Notes: generated by a model from the letters alone, not told the origin. Positions 6,698 through 14,583 are shown, counted from the stretch's first letter. The stretch: 31,751 nucleotides of DNA from UBA10110 sp964354145 (GCA_964354145.1 CAYGXX010000004.1:1-31751), one strand, 5' to 3'. Numbers and translations: made by a program.

Positions 6698-7786
6698 ATG
6701 AGGATATCTATTCTGCTCGACAAGTTTAAGAAAGGATTGAATGCTGTTGATCGAATTGTAGCGAGTAAAAATACTTTGCCGATTCTCAACAATGTTTTAA
6801 TTAAGACTGAGGAGGGGCAAGTAATCTTATCCGCCACGGATTTAGAGATCGGGGTAAATTATTATCTGGGAGGAAAGATCGAAGAGGAGGGAAGCATCAC
6901 TGTGCCCGGTCGGGCACTAAGTAATTTTGTGAATAGTCTAAACGAGGAAAAAATATCCCTAGAAACTAAAGATGGTATCCTGTTCGCTAAAACCAATAAA
7001 AGCGAAGCCAACATTAATGGGATACCCGCAGATGATTTCCCCATTATTCCTAAAGTAGTCGGGAAGGAGATTTTAGAGATTGACGGGAACACTCTAAAAA
7101 CCGCTATCAGCCAAGTAGTTTTTTCCACTTCCTATGATGAGTCGCGCCCGGTCCTCACTGGCGTTTATTTTGTAATTAATGGCAATGTTCTTAAATTAGT
7201 GGCTACCGATAGTTACCGTTTAGCGGAGAAGACCATCAATATACCAACTACTGATAAAGCTGATTTTATCGTGCCAGCTAAGACCATCCATGAATTGCAT
7301 CGAATCTTGAGCGGAGGGGAGAAGGTAAAGGTTGTGGTGTCGGAAAATCAGGTTATGTTTTTGCTCCCAGATATGGATCTAACTTCCCGGGTCATTGAAG
7401 GAGAATACCCCAATTACGAGCAAATTATTCCCAAAACCTTTAAGACTCAAACCAAAGCTTCAACTGCCGAACTAGCCAATACCATTAAAACTGCTAGCTT
7501 CTTCGCGCGGGAGAATGCCAACAACGTGAAAATGACTTTCCATAAAGACCATATTTTAGTGGAGGCCACTTCTTCTCAGTTAGGCAGCTTTAAATCTCAA
7601 ATTCCTTGTGAGGCGGGGGGCGAGGAAAATGAAATCAGTTTTAATGCCAAATATCTTTTAGATGCCTTGAGTGGGGTGGATAGCGCCAGAGTGAATCTGG
7701 AGATGATCGGGAAATTAAACCCCGGCGTCATTCGCCCCGACAATGGCTCGGGCATCATGTATATTATTATGCCGCTCAGGAGTTAA
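6698..7786 (+). CDS. dnaN: DNA polymerase III beta sliding clamp
   Basis: A 362-residue protein, the normal clamp length. It starts MRISILLDKFKKGLNAVDRIVASKNTLPILNNVLI, the standard DnaN opening. Other family marks are LSATDLEIGV, the GRALSNFVNSL and FSTSYDESRPVLTGVYF segments, LKLVATDSYRLAEK, and PDMDLTSRVIEGEYPNYEQIIP. The protein ends GSGIMYIIMPLRS, the beta-clamp C-terminus that lines the hydrophobic cleft for partner peptides. The clamp encircles DNA as a ring dimer and holds polymerase and repair enzymes there. Its TAA is directly followed by the recF ATG (TAAATG), so the two are coupled. Confidence 0.97.
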   Translation: MRISILLDKFKKGLNAVDRIVASKNTLPILNNVLIKTEEGQVILSATDLEIGVNYYLGGKIEEEGSITVPGRALSNFVNSLNEEKISLETKDGILFAKTNKSEANINGIPADDFPIIPKVVGKEILEIDGNTLKTAISQVVFSTSYDESRPVLTGVYFVINGNVLKLVATDSYRLAEKTINIPTTDKADFIVPAKTIHELHRILSGGEKVKVVVSENQVMFLLPDMDLTSRVIEGEYPNYEQIIPKTFKTQTKASTAELANTIKTASFFARENANNVKMTFHKDHILVEATSSQLGSFKSQIPCEAGGEENEISFNAKYLLDALSGVDSARVNLEMIGKLNPGVIRPDNGSGIMYIIMPLRS

Positions 7787-8896
7787 ATGAGGTTGCTCGT
7801 GGCGGAACTAATTAATTTTCGCAACCTTGGGGCAGCGAAGGCGAATTTTGGGGCAACTAATTTTATTATTGGGGATAATGCCCAAGGCAAAACCAATATC
7901 CTAGAAGCCTTGCACTGCTTGTCAGTTGGTAACTCCTTTAAAACTTATCACGAAGAGTGGCTGATTACCAAAGGTGAGCTATTTGGGAGCGTGAAGGGCG
8001 AATTCACTTATGGCGATGGTCGCATCGGAAGCTTAGAGGTGGTATGGGAGAGGGGAGAAGAGGAAATTCATCGGCAGTTTAAATTAAACGGGACGAAGAT
8101 TGCCCGGAAGAACCTGTTGGGGAACCTCCTCACGGTAATTTTTTCGCCTGACGACGTGAGTTTATTAAGGTTACAGCCTGCCCAGCGCCGGGGATTTTTG
8201 GATAGTTTAATCTCCCGCACCAGCAAGGTTTATCATGCTGATTTATTGGATTACATCAAAACCCTAAAACAGCGCAACCAACTCCTATTTTTGGCGAAAT
8301 TGGGGCGGGAGGATTATATCGAGATTGAAGCCTGGGATGATAAGCTTGCGGAGCTAGGCAGCCGGGTTATTCAGTCCCGACTGGCATTAGTTGAGCAATT
8401 AAACCAGAAAATCGGGACGCTTTTCCATGAGTTAGCCGAGAGCGATAAAAGTTTTAGTGTAATCTATACTGCCGACCCCAAGTTTATTGACCCGGCAGTT
8501 TATAAAGAGAAGCTGGTTAGCATCAGATCAATAGATATTAAGTCGGGGCATACTAATTTCGGTCCTCATCGCGATGATCTAATGCTTTTACTGGATGGTT
8601 GGGATGCTCGGAATACCGCTTCGCAGGGAGAATTTCGCCTAATGGTTCTAGCGCTTAAGTTGGCGGAAGGAGAATATATCCAGCAGCGTTTTGACGAAAC
8701 TCCTATTTATCTGATGGATGATGTGTTTTCAGAGCTGGATGCCCACAAATCCAAAGCATTGATTGGATTTTTAGGTCATTCCCAAGCCATTTATACTGCT
8801 ACTGATGAGCGATTTGTGACTCCGGGTGCCACAGTATTTAAGGTAGAACAAGGGGTGGTAACACCAAAACAACATGAGCTTGCAAAAACTGGATAG
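7787..8896 (+). CDS. recF: RecF recombination mediator ATPase
   Basis: A 369-residue SMC-like ABC ATPase. Walker A is GDNAQGKTNILEAL at about residues 28-41. RLQPAQRRGFLDSLISR is the typical central motif. The ABC signature is SQGEFRLMVLALKLAE and Walker B is PIYLMDDVFSELD, in the order and spacing of RecF. It binds gapped DNA and helps load RecA with RecO/RecR at stalled forks. The start directly follows the dnaN stop. The end overlaps the next gene by 23 bases. The expected neighbour gyrB is not present downstream. Confidence 0.95.
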   Translation: MRLLVAELINFRNLGAAKANFGATNFIIGDNAQGKTNILEALHCLSVGNSFKTYHEEWLITKGELFGSVKGEFTYGDGRIGSLEVVWERGEEEIHRQFKLNGTKIARKNLLGNLLTVIFSPDDVSLLRLQPAQRRGFLDSLISRTSKVYHADLLDYIKTLKQRNQLLFLAKLGREDYIEIEAWDDKLAELGSRVIQSRLALVEQLNQKIGTLFHELAESDKSFSVIYTADPKFIDPAVYKEKLVSIRSIDIKSGHTNFGPHRDDLMLLLDGWDARNTASQGEFRLMVLALKLAEGEYIQQRFDETPIYLMDDVFSELDAHKSKALIGFLGHSQAIYTATDERFVTPGATVFKVEQGVVTPKQHELAKTG

Positions 8897-9170
8897 CCTG
8901 TTGCCGAAACAAATTAAGGATTTACATCTTAGGGCAGAAATAGATGGAATGCAGGTTTGCAAACTGTGGCATGAATATGCCGAGCAGTTTTTCTTATCTC
9001 GGACAATGGAAAATCATGAGGCGATTAACTTCCGTGACGGTGTTTTGACTATTTTGACTAACAGCCCTGAAATCGCCGAAGAAATTAAAACCCGGAAACA
9101 CAAAATAATCGCCCGGATCAACCGCGCCCTCGGCAAAAACCTGGTTGTGTCTGTCCGCTTCCGCTCGTAA
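8874..9170 (+). CDS. dciA: DUF721 family protein (DciA-like helicase loader)
   Basis: A 98-residue protein starting inside recF (23-base overlap) and ending at a TAA that is also part of the reverse-strand T-tract of a terminator. VCKLWHEYAEQFF followed by FRDGVLTILTNSPEIAEEIKTRK and NRALGKNLVVSVRFR is the DUF721/DciA pattern (a tryptophan helix, then a strand-helix KH-like part). DciA proteins help load the replicative helicase in most bacteria lacking DnaC/DnaI. The dnaA-dnaN-recF-DUF721 order is common. The family assignment is good; the role is taken from relatives. Confidence 0.82.
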   Translation: MSLQKLDSLLPKQIKDLHLRAEIDGMQVCKLWHEYAEQFFLSRTMENHEAINFRDGVLTILTNSPEIAEEIKTRKHKIIARINRALGKNLVVSVRFRS

Positions 9171-9200
9171 AAACTCCCCTCCTGCCCGAGGAGGGGGAGT
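9169..9200 (-). terminator. Intrinsic terminator of the polA-mutM run
   Basis: Read on the minus strand, a hairpin with arms ACTCCCC-CTCCT / AGGAG-GGGAGT (one bulged C) around a CGGGC loop is followed directly by TTTTT at 9173-9169. On the plus strand it is followed by ATATT, not a U-tract, so it best serves leftward transcription from mutM, 170 bases upstream. The T-tract overlaps the stop codon of the DUF721 gene. Confidence 0.65.
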
Positions 9201-9205
9201 ATATT

Positions 9206-9310
9206 CCCCGAGCTTGTCGAGGGGTTACCTTATAATCCGTCATTCTGGCAAGCCAGCAGGCGCGTCCAGAATCGTATAACTCAACGGCTCATCGATGAGC
9301 CGTTGGACAG
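9206..9310. repeat. Intergenic repeat block with a 24-bp perfect palindrome
   Basis: This part of the convergent DUF721/mutM gap holds a quasi-palindrome CCCCGAGCTTGTCGAGGGG (9206-9224), an inverted repeat CATTCTGG (9241-9248) / CCAGAAT (9266-9272), and a perfect 24-bp palindrome at 9282-9305 with half-site CAACGGCTCATC. The GTCATTCTGG start resembles the other intergenic repeat blocks at 18952, 20126 and 23204. No coding potential is seen. Confidence 0.6.
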
Positions 9311-9369
9311 ATCCCTTCGACTTTTTCTGACCTCTTGGTGAAGTTCGCCATGAGTGTAGCCGAATGGGC

Positions 9370-10236
9370 TCAGGGTCGATGTTGGCACATCGAGCAGAAG
9401 TGGGCGGAGCGGCCGGCGATTTTTATGCGCGCCACTTTTCCTTTACAGCGGAAACAGGGCTTTCCGGTTTGGCGATAGACCCGGAGGTGTTTTTGGAAGT
9501 TTCCCATTTCTCCCTGAAGGTCAAAGTAATCGGAATCGGAAGTGCCGCGATATTTGACTCCTTTTTTGAGAATCTTTTTGATAGCAGAGTAAAGCGCTTT
9601 GGTTTGAGGAGGTTTTAGGTTTTGGATTGGAGAGAGGGGATGGATTTTGGCCTCAAATAAGATCTCGTCACTATAAATATTCCCGATTCCCGAGAGGATG
9701 GTCTGGTCCATTAAAATAGTTTTGACTTTTCCTTTTCTTTTTTTGAGCTGCTGGTCAAATAGAGGATAGGTGAAAATTTTAGAGAGCGGGTCAACTCCTA
9801 GTTTTTTGATCGGCTCTTTTTGGAGGAGAGTGGCGGTATCAACTAAATAAACTCTCCCGAAAAGCCGCAGGTCGGAAAAATCCAAAACCCGGTTTTTGTT
9901 GAGGATAAATTCTCCGCGGACAAAACGGTCGGGCTCTTTCTTTTTGGTTTTGAGATTTACTACCTTCCCCGTCTCTTTTTGGGGGTGTAAGAGGAGCCGA
10001 CCAGTCATCCCCAGGTGGAGAATCAAGGTCTTCCCTCTAGATAGGTGAAGCAGAATGTATTTGGCTCTCCGTTCAATTTTTTGGATTTTCTTTCCTTTGA
10101 TGGTTTTTCTAAAAACAGGGTAGGAAATTCCTTTGATCAATTTGGGGCGGGAAAATTTGGCATCCAAAATTACCGCCCTCGGGAGGGCTCTCTTTAACTC
10201 ACTGACAATTGTTTCTACTTCTGGTAATTCTGGCAT
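9370..10236 (-). CDS. mutM: Formamidopyrimidine-DNA glycosylase
   Basis: A 288-residue Fpg/Nei-family glycosylase. After Met removal the catalytic Pro and Glu are in MPELPEVETI. KYILLHLSRGKTLILHLGMTGRL holds the beta-F loop and the lysine that contacts the lesion strand. MDQTILSGIGNIYSDEILF is the helix-two-turn-helix. The C-terminal zinc finger has Cys261, Cys264, Cys281 and Cys284 with GRSAHFC, which carries the catalytic-loop Arg. It removes 8-oxoguanine and related oxidised bases and nicks the abasic site. It starts 3 bases after the nuclease gene. A relic of another mutM start lies at 11650-11679, so this copy may be a replacement. It is rich in lysine and in A/T-ending codons. Confidence 0.96.
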   Translation of the reverse strand: MPELPEVETIVSELKRALPRAVILDAKFSRPKLIKGISYPVFRKTIKGKKIQKIERRAKYILLHLSRGKTLILHLGMTGRLLLHPQKETGKVVNLKTKKKEPDRFVRGEFILNKNRVLDFSDLRLFGRVYLVDTATLLQKEPIKKLGVDPLSKIFTYPLFDQQLKKRKGKVKTILMDQTILSGIGNIYSDEILFEAKIHPLSPIQNLKPPQTKALYSAIKKILKKGVKYRGTSDSDYFDLQGEMGNFQKHLRVYRQTGKPCFRCKGKVARIKIAGRSAHFCSMCQHRP

Positions 10237-10239
10237 GGG

Positions 10240-11349
10240 CTATTCTTTAGCTTGGTGATATCGGAAAGCTCTTCTGAATCCTTTCCCCTCAGCTTCTTTG
10301 GTTGTTGCGCAATAGAATTCGCCTCGAGAGGGCTCTACCTTAGTGTGGTCGTATTGTTGATCAAACGGCAGATGATATATCTTTTCATTATTGATCCTGG
10401 AAATATTGCATTTTATACAAGGATAATCCTTGTCAAATAAAACATTCTCCTCGAGTTTGATTTCTAGTTCATTCGCAAATCTTCTTGCTAACTCTGAGAC
10501 AGAGGTTGTTGTAGTAAATATGCCGCGCACATTTTTATCCGGATTGCTATCTCGGTATTGGAAGACTGTTCCGAAGAATTGGAAAATATGTTTTTCGTAT
10601 ATTGTTCTAAATTTTGCCCAATTTTTGCACTGTATTATCACAATATCTTGGTCTTTCTGACAAACCAGATCTCTACCCAAGTCCTCATAACCTTTGAAAA
10701 TACCGATATATTCCACATCATATCCTTGCTGTTCGTACAAATAACCAATATATCTCTCAAACAATCTGCCGATAAGCCATTTTGATTTTGGTCTTTTCCA
10801 AAATCTATCCAAAGCCATCTGGTTTCGTTCACTACTGGGTAATTTTCGGTACTCCTCCTTGGTAAGATAGAGTGTTGCAGTATCTTGTAATTCCTCTGGA
10901 GAGTATTCGCGGAGTATTTCTTGATCTTCCTTGGTCGGTAAATCTAACTCTTCTTTCAGATCTATCAGAAAAGGGGCAATATTCTCATAATACTCGATAA
11001 TATATTGGGCTATTTTATTCTCACGCTCTGCTTCCCGACGGCGTTTTGCCTCTTCTTTGACCACCTCGCTTGCTCGTAATGCTGGTCGCTTCTTATTTTT
11101 GAGATAATTAATTGTTGTTCGATCACTCATCGCGAATAACTCGCCGTAGGCCTTGGCTAACCATGGAAATCCAATTTGGCGCTCCTTAGCCATTTGTATT
11201 ACCCCTTCTTCTAGTTTTTTGTTGTAGGTAATTTGCTCCTCGACAAGAGTTTTTCTGCTATTGGATAACACTTCAAATTCACATTGCTCGTTTCGGAGTA
11301 AATTTAAAAGATTTTGGAGTTCGGATTTTTTATCCTCAAAATATCCCAT
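10240..11349 (-). CDS. Mrr-like restriction endonuclease with C-terminal sunset-type domain
   Basis: A 369-residue protein of three parts. The N-terminal ~180 residues are charged and helical, with a probable coiled coil and a conserved-looking block around IGFPWLAKAYGELFAMSD (59-76). The middle (about 190-300) is an Mrr-type PD-(D/E)XK nuclease: RLFERYIGYLYEQQGYDV (helix with Glu198), GYEDLGRDLV with Asp227, and IIQCKNWAK with Gln240-Cys241-Lys242. The C-terminus (about 311-365) reads CIKCNISRINNEKIYHLP...YDHTKV...GEFYC...EAEGKGFRRA, the pattern of the sunset domain known at the C-end of some thermonuclease-like proteins. Mrr-like enzymes cut foreign or modified DNA, but no methyltransferase partner is near. 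The start overlaps the zinc-finger gene by one base (TAATG). The gene is visibly more A/T-rich than dnaA or murE, which suggests transfer. Confidence 0.8.
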   Translation of the reverse strand: MGYFEDKKSELQNLLNLLRNEQCEFEVLSNSRKTLVEEQITYNKKLEEGVIQMAKERQIGFPWLAKAYGELFAMSDRTTINYLKNKKRPALRASEVVKEEAKRRREAERENKIAQYIIEYYENIAPFLIDLKEELDLPTKEDQEILREYSPEELQDTATLYLTKEEYRKLPSSERNQMALDRFWKRPKSKWLIGRLFERYIGYLYEQQGYDVEYIGIFKGYEDLGRDLVCQKDQDIVIIQCKNWAKFRTIYEKHIFQFFGTVFQYRDSNPDKNVRGIFTTTTSVSELARRFANELEIKLEENVLFDKDYPCIKCNISRINNEKIYHLPFDQQYDHTKVEPSRGEFYCATTKEAEGKGFRRAFRYHQAKE

Positions 11350-11648
11350 TAATATTGTTTAATAATTTTCTTAGTAAAACGGCATCGTGGATAATTGCTA
11401 CACCCCCAAAAATCTCCATACATCCCCATGCGCATCTTGAGTATCCCGCCACATACTGGGCATAGACTGATAGTGGTGTTTTTCGCCCAACTCCCAATTG
11501 AATATATTGCTTCTCGTTCAGTCTCATATAAAATATTGCCAAGAACCTCTCTAGCAGCCCTATCTCGGGCTCTCTGTCGCTCCTGTTCTATAGACCAGGC
11601 GATAAACCACCAAATAACCCCAATGATTATAAAAAACAGTACCCACAT
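11349..11648 (-). CDS. Small membrane protein with topoisomerase-type C4 zinc finger
   Basis: A 99-residue protein. Residues 2-19 form one membrane segment (MWVLFFIIIGVIWWFIAW), followed by a charged helix (EQERQRARDRAAREVLGNI). The C-terminus is a zf-C4_Topoisom finger: CPVCGG (Cys63, Cys66) and FWGCSNYPRC (Cys83, Cys89). Such fingers bind DNA in topoisomerase I and are often fused to Mrr-like nucleases together with membrane segments. Here the finger is on a separate gene joined to the nuclease by a TAATG overlap, so the two products likely act as one unit. No Shine-Dalgarno is visible upstream; the sequence before the start is the mutM relic. Confidence 0.75.
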   Translation of the reverse strand: MWVLFFIIIGVIWWFIAWSIEQERQRARDRAAREVLGNILYETEREAIYSIGSWAKNTTISLCPVCGGILKMRMGMYGDFWGCSNYPRCRFTKKIIKQY

Positions 11649-11649
11649 A

Positions 11650-11679
11650 TTAATTTTTCACTTCTGGTAATTCAGGCAT
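11650..11679 (-). pseudogene. mutM: Relic of a second mutM start (MPELPEVKN-stop)
   Basis: On the minus strand this reads ATG CCT GAA TTA CCA GAA GTG AAA AAT TAA, that is MPELPEVKN and a stop. MPELPEV is the conserved catalytic N-terminus of MutM. The 20 bases at 11660-11679 match 19 of 20 bases of the start of the intact mutM (10217-10236), and weaker similarity goes on for about 8 bases with two single-base gaps. The stop codon of the HEPN-like gene lies inside it. It looks like the remainder of an older mutM, cut after about nine codons when the downstream genes arrived. Confidence 0.8.
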
Positions 11680-12391
11680 CAGTTTCGGGATCTTGTTTGA
11701 TTTTCTTTATCACATAATCAAGTGTTTTTTTGACGCGGGATTTCTTGCTTTCCGTGTTTATCTCAACACATAGGGTGCCAGCTACGTTATTTATCCAGTT
11801 GATCAGATTTTCTACAAACAGATCATATTGCTTATTTTTATTATTGACGAGGATAAATGGTGGTCCAGTCCGCGTTAACATATAATATTCATATTTTTCT
11901 CTAAAAGCTGTCCCAGGCGTTTCATTGCCCGAAACTGCCCTTATGGTTCCTATGTATTCCTGTCTCCTGTCATTAAGTAATTTTTGTCTCAAGTAGTGCG
12001 CCAAACCATTTCTATAATATTGATATACTTTTTCTATTTGGGGACTAGTCTTAGGATAAACATCGAAGATAGGGTACATCTGCCTATATTTTTTTGCCAA
12101 CTTACTAAAAGCCCACGGTTCTTGAACGGATGGGTGCTTTTTATCAGAAGTTTTTCTCTCCACATTGTCAAATCCGTCCGCATCCCATACTGCATTTATA
12201 GTACTGAGATATCCAAGAGTTGCCATTAATCCCAACCCAGACAATAAATTCCCCCCTCCTAACTGTTTTGTCTTAGATATTCTTTCCAAGTGATGATTCA
12301 ATTTAGCCCATACAAATGTTTGGCAGTCTCGCGTAATATTTACAACCCCATTATTAATATATGATACAAGCTTGTCTCTTTCTTTGCTCAT
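11672..12391 (-). CDS. Unknown protein with a HEPN-like RNxxxH motif
   Basis: A 239-residue soluble protein with no family I can name. Residues 121-135 read KVYQYYRNGLAHYLR, which contains R127-N128-x3-H132. This is the R-N-x-x-x-H form of the Rx4-6H motif of HEPN proteins, a fold that includes many RNases of toxin and anti-phage systems. A helix before it and a predicted helix after it fit. A glycine/leucine patch near 45-60 (GGGNLLSGLGLMATLGYL) may be a hydrophobic helix rather than a true membrane segment. The start overlaps the polA stop as ATGA, and the stop lies within the mutM relic. Composition is A/T-rich. The HEPN assignment rests on one motif and the local context. Confidence 0.55.
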   Translation of the reverse strand: MSKERDKLVSYINNGVVNITRDCQTFVWAKLNHHLERISKTKQLGGGNLLSGLGLMATLGYLSTINAVWDADGFDNVERKTSDKKHPSVQEPWAFSKLAKKYRQMYPIFDVYPKTSPQIEKVYQYYRNGLAHYLRQKLLNDRRQEYIGTIRAVSGNETPGTAFREKYEYYMLTRTGPPFILVNNKNKQYDLFVENLINWINNVAGTLCVEINTESKKSRVKKTLDYVIKKIKQDPETDA

Positions 12392-14574
12392 GTCTTGACA
12401 ATTTTAGTGTTTCCCCAGGAGGGGCCGGCTTCCACGTTGGCGATAATCGGCACATCCAGTTTATAGATATTTTCCATTATGGTTTTGACCAGTTTAGCTA
12501 CCTTTTTGACATCTTTTTGCGGAACCTCGAATACCAGTTCGTCGTGGATCTGCAACAGCATTTTGGTCTTGGCGCTAACACGGGGTAGGTTTTTATCAAT
12601 TTCAATCATTGCCGCTTTAATAATATCCGCGGCGGTGCCTTGAATCGGCATATTAATAGCGGCGCGTTGAGCAGCATTACGGACAGCCAAAATTCCCGAG
12701 GAAAGTTCCGGAATTTCCCGCTTTCTGCCAAACAAAGTTTCCACATATCCCTGTTGCTGGGCAAAAGCTACGATATCTTTCATATATTTTTTAATGCCGG
12801 GATGGAGGTCAAAATATTTACGGATATAATCGCTAGCTTCACCAAAGCGCATACCAGTATTGGCAGCTAAGCCATGGGGGCTGATGCCATAAATCAAGCC
12901 AAAATTAATCACTTTGGCGTCGCGGCGCTGCTGTTTAGTCACCTCATCTATCGTGACGCCGTTAATTTCCGCTGCCACCCGGGAGTGAATATCCTCATTA
13001 TTATTAAATGATTCGATCATTCGCGTGTCCTTAGAGAGGGAAGCCACGATTCGGAGCTCAATCTGCGAATAATCCGCCGAAATTAGAGCATATCCCTTAG
13101 GGGCAATAAAAGCTTTGCGGATTTCAGCACCCAGCTCAGAGCGGATCGGGATATTTTGCATATTTGGATTAGAGGAGCTTAAACGCCCCGTGGAAGTATC
13201 CTGCGCATAGGTGGTGTGGATGCGGTTATTTTTGTCTACCAGTGCAGGTAGGGTCTCCAGATAAGTGTTGCGGATTTTTTCCAGAGCCCGATATTGCAAG
13301 ATGTATTTGATGATCGGGCTATGCTCGGCTAGTTTTTCTAGCTCGCCCACAGCAGTGGAATGGCCGGTTTTCTTCTTTTTGATCTCGGCGGTCGGAAGTT
13401 TCAGTTTTTTGAATAGAATCTCACCTAGTTGGCTGGGGGAATTGATGTTAAACTCTTTACCCGCTTTTTTATAAATAGTTTGGGTGAGTTCCTTAAGTTC
13501 CTTGGAGATTTTTCTATTCAGTTTTTGGATGAATTCTACATCCAACAAAATGCCGGCTTTTTCCATCTGCCGGAGAATCGGATCCAAATCGCGGTCCAGC
13601 TTTTCGGTATAGGTGAGCTTGCTCCGTCCGGTGAGCTCGCCAGGTGGCTTACCAGCTGGCGTCTGTTCAAAAAAAGTTGCTTGCCTCCCTGCGGTTAAAG
13701 TTCCTTCCGGGATCCTCCCCACTAATCTCTTAAATCCGAGTTTGAAAAACAAATCTTTTACCTTGTTGGCGTCAAATTCCACCGCTTCAGCTTTTTTAAG
13801 ATCTAATTTGATCGGGGTATCAAGCATAATAGTAGCTAAACCTCTGCTTTGAATGGCTTTGGCTTTGTGTTTGGTAAGGAGCTCGCGGGTTTTTTCAGGC
13901 AATTTGTCTAGATGTTCGTAAATCTTGTCGATATTGCCATATTCTGCCAGTAGTTTTTTCGCCGTCACCTCGCCAATGCCGGGTACGCCGGGGATATTGT
14001 CTGATGGATCGCCCCTCAATCCCTTAAAATCAATAATTTGAGTGGGTTTTAAGCCCTTAGTTTTTTCTACTTCCGCAGGGTCATAAATTACGATATCCGA
14101 AAAACCTTTGCGCGGGGCATAGACGAAGGTATGTTTATTGACCAACTGCAAAGCATCCATGTCGCCGGTGGCAATATAGGTATCAATCACATCTGGCGCC
14201 TGGTGGGCTAAAGTTCCCACGATGTCATCAGCTTCAAAACCATCTTTCGTGAACAGGGGAATATTAAACGTTTCAATTAACTCTTGGACTCTTGGAATCT
14301 GATCATACAGTTCCTGCGGGGCAGCGATGCGGGTGGCTTTATATTCTTTATACTCTTTATGGCGAAAAGTGGGCGCATGGGTATCAAAAGCCACCGCAAT
14401 ATAATCCGGCTTGAGTTTGGTAAAGATATTTAAGAGCATCATAGCAAACCCATAAACCGCCCCTGTAGGCTCGCCGGTGGGGGAGGTGAGATTGGCTTGC
14501 GCCAGGGCATGAAAAGCCCGATGCACCAAAGCATTCCCATCTATCAGCACTAATTTTTTCCTTCCCTGGGTCAT
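12388..14574 (-). CDS. polA: DNA polymerase I lacking the 3'-5' exonuclease domain
   Basis: A 728-residue protein, well short of the usual ~830-930. Residues 1 to about 291 are the 5' nuclease with its helix-hairpin-helix: LVLIDGNALVHRAFHA, FDTHAPTFRHKEYKEYKATR, DGFEADDIVGTLA and DFKGLRGDPSDNIPGVPGIGE. A Pro/Gly-rich linker of about 30 residues (292-321) then leads straight into the polymerase domain (322-728). Motif A is ADYSQIELR (Asp501), motif B RRDAKVINFGLIYG (Lys554, Phe558, Tyr562) and motif C LQIHDELVFEV (His677, Asp678). There is no proofreading exonuclease region, not even a vestigial one. It should do gap filling and primer removal without proofreading. It is the first gene of the run leading to mutM. 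Confidence 0.96.
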   Translation of the reverse strand: MTQGRKKLVLIDGNALVHRAFHALAQANLTSPTGEPTGAVYGFAMMLLNIFTKLKPDYIAVAFDTHAPTFRHKEYKEYKATRIAAPQELYDQIPRVQELIETFNIPLFTKDGFEADDIVGTLAHQAPDVIDTYIATGDMDALQLVNKHTFVYAPRKGFSDIVIYDPAEVEKTKGLKPTQIIDFKGLRGDPSDNIPGVPGIGEVTAKKLLAEYGNIDKIYEHLDKLPEKTRELLTKHKAKAIQSRGLATIMLDTPIKLDLKKAEAVEFDANKVKDLFFKLGFKRLVGRIPEGTLTAGRQATFFEQTPAGKPPGELTGRSKLTYTEKLDRDLDPILRQMEKAGILLDVEFIQKLNRKISKELKELTQTIYKKAGKEFNINSPSQLGEILFKKLKLPTAEIKKKKTGHSTAVGELEKLAEHSPIIKYILQYRALEKIRNTYLETLPALVDKNNRIHTTYAQDTSTGRLSSSNPNMQNIPIRSELGAEIRKAFIAPKGYALISADYSQIELRIVASLSKDTRMIESFNNNEDIHSRVAAEINGVTIDEVTKQQRRDAKVINFGLIYGISPHGLAANTGMRFGEASDYIRKYFDLHPGIKKYMKDIVAFAQQQGYVETLFGRKREIPELSSGILAVRNAAQRAAINMPIQGTAADIIKAAMIEIDKNLPRVSAKTKMLLQIHDELVFEVPQKDVKKVAKLVKTIMENIYKLDVPIIANVEAGPSWGNTKIVKT

Positions 14575-14583
14575 TACAATCTA

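Noticed and set aside
11336..11542. Open frame of 68 codons overlapping the zinc-finger gene
   Set aside because: It is in another frame of the C4 zinc-finger gene, which has the membrane segment and cysteine motif. The 68-codon product has no recognisable feature.
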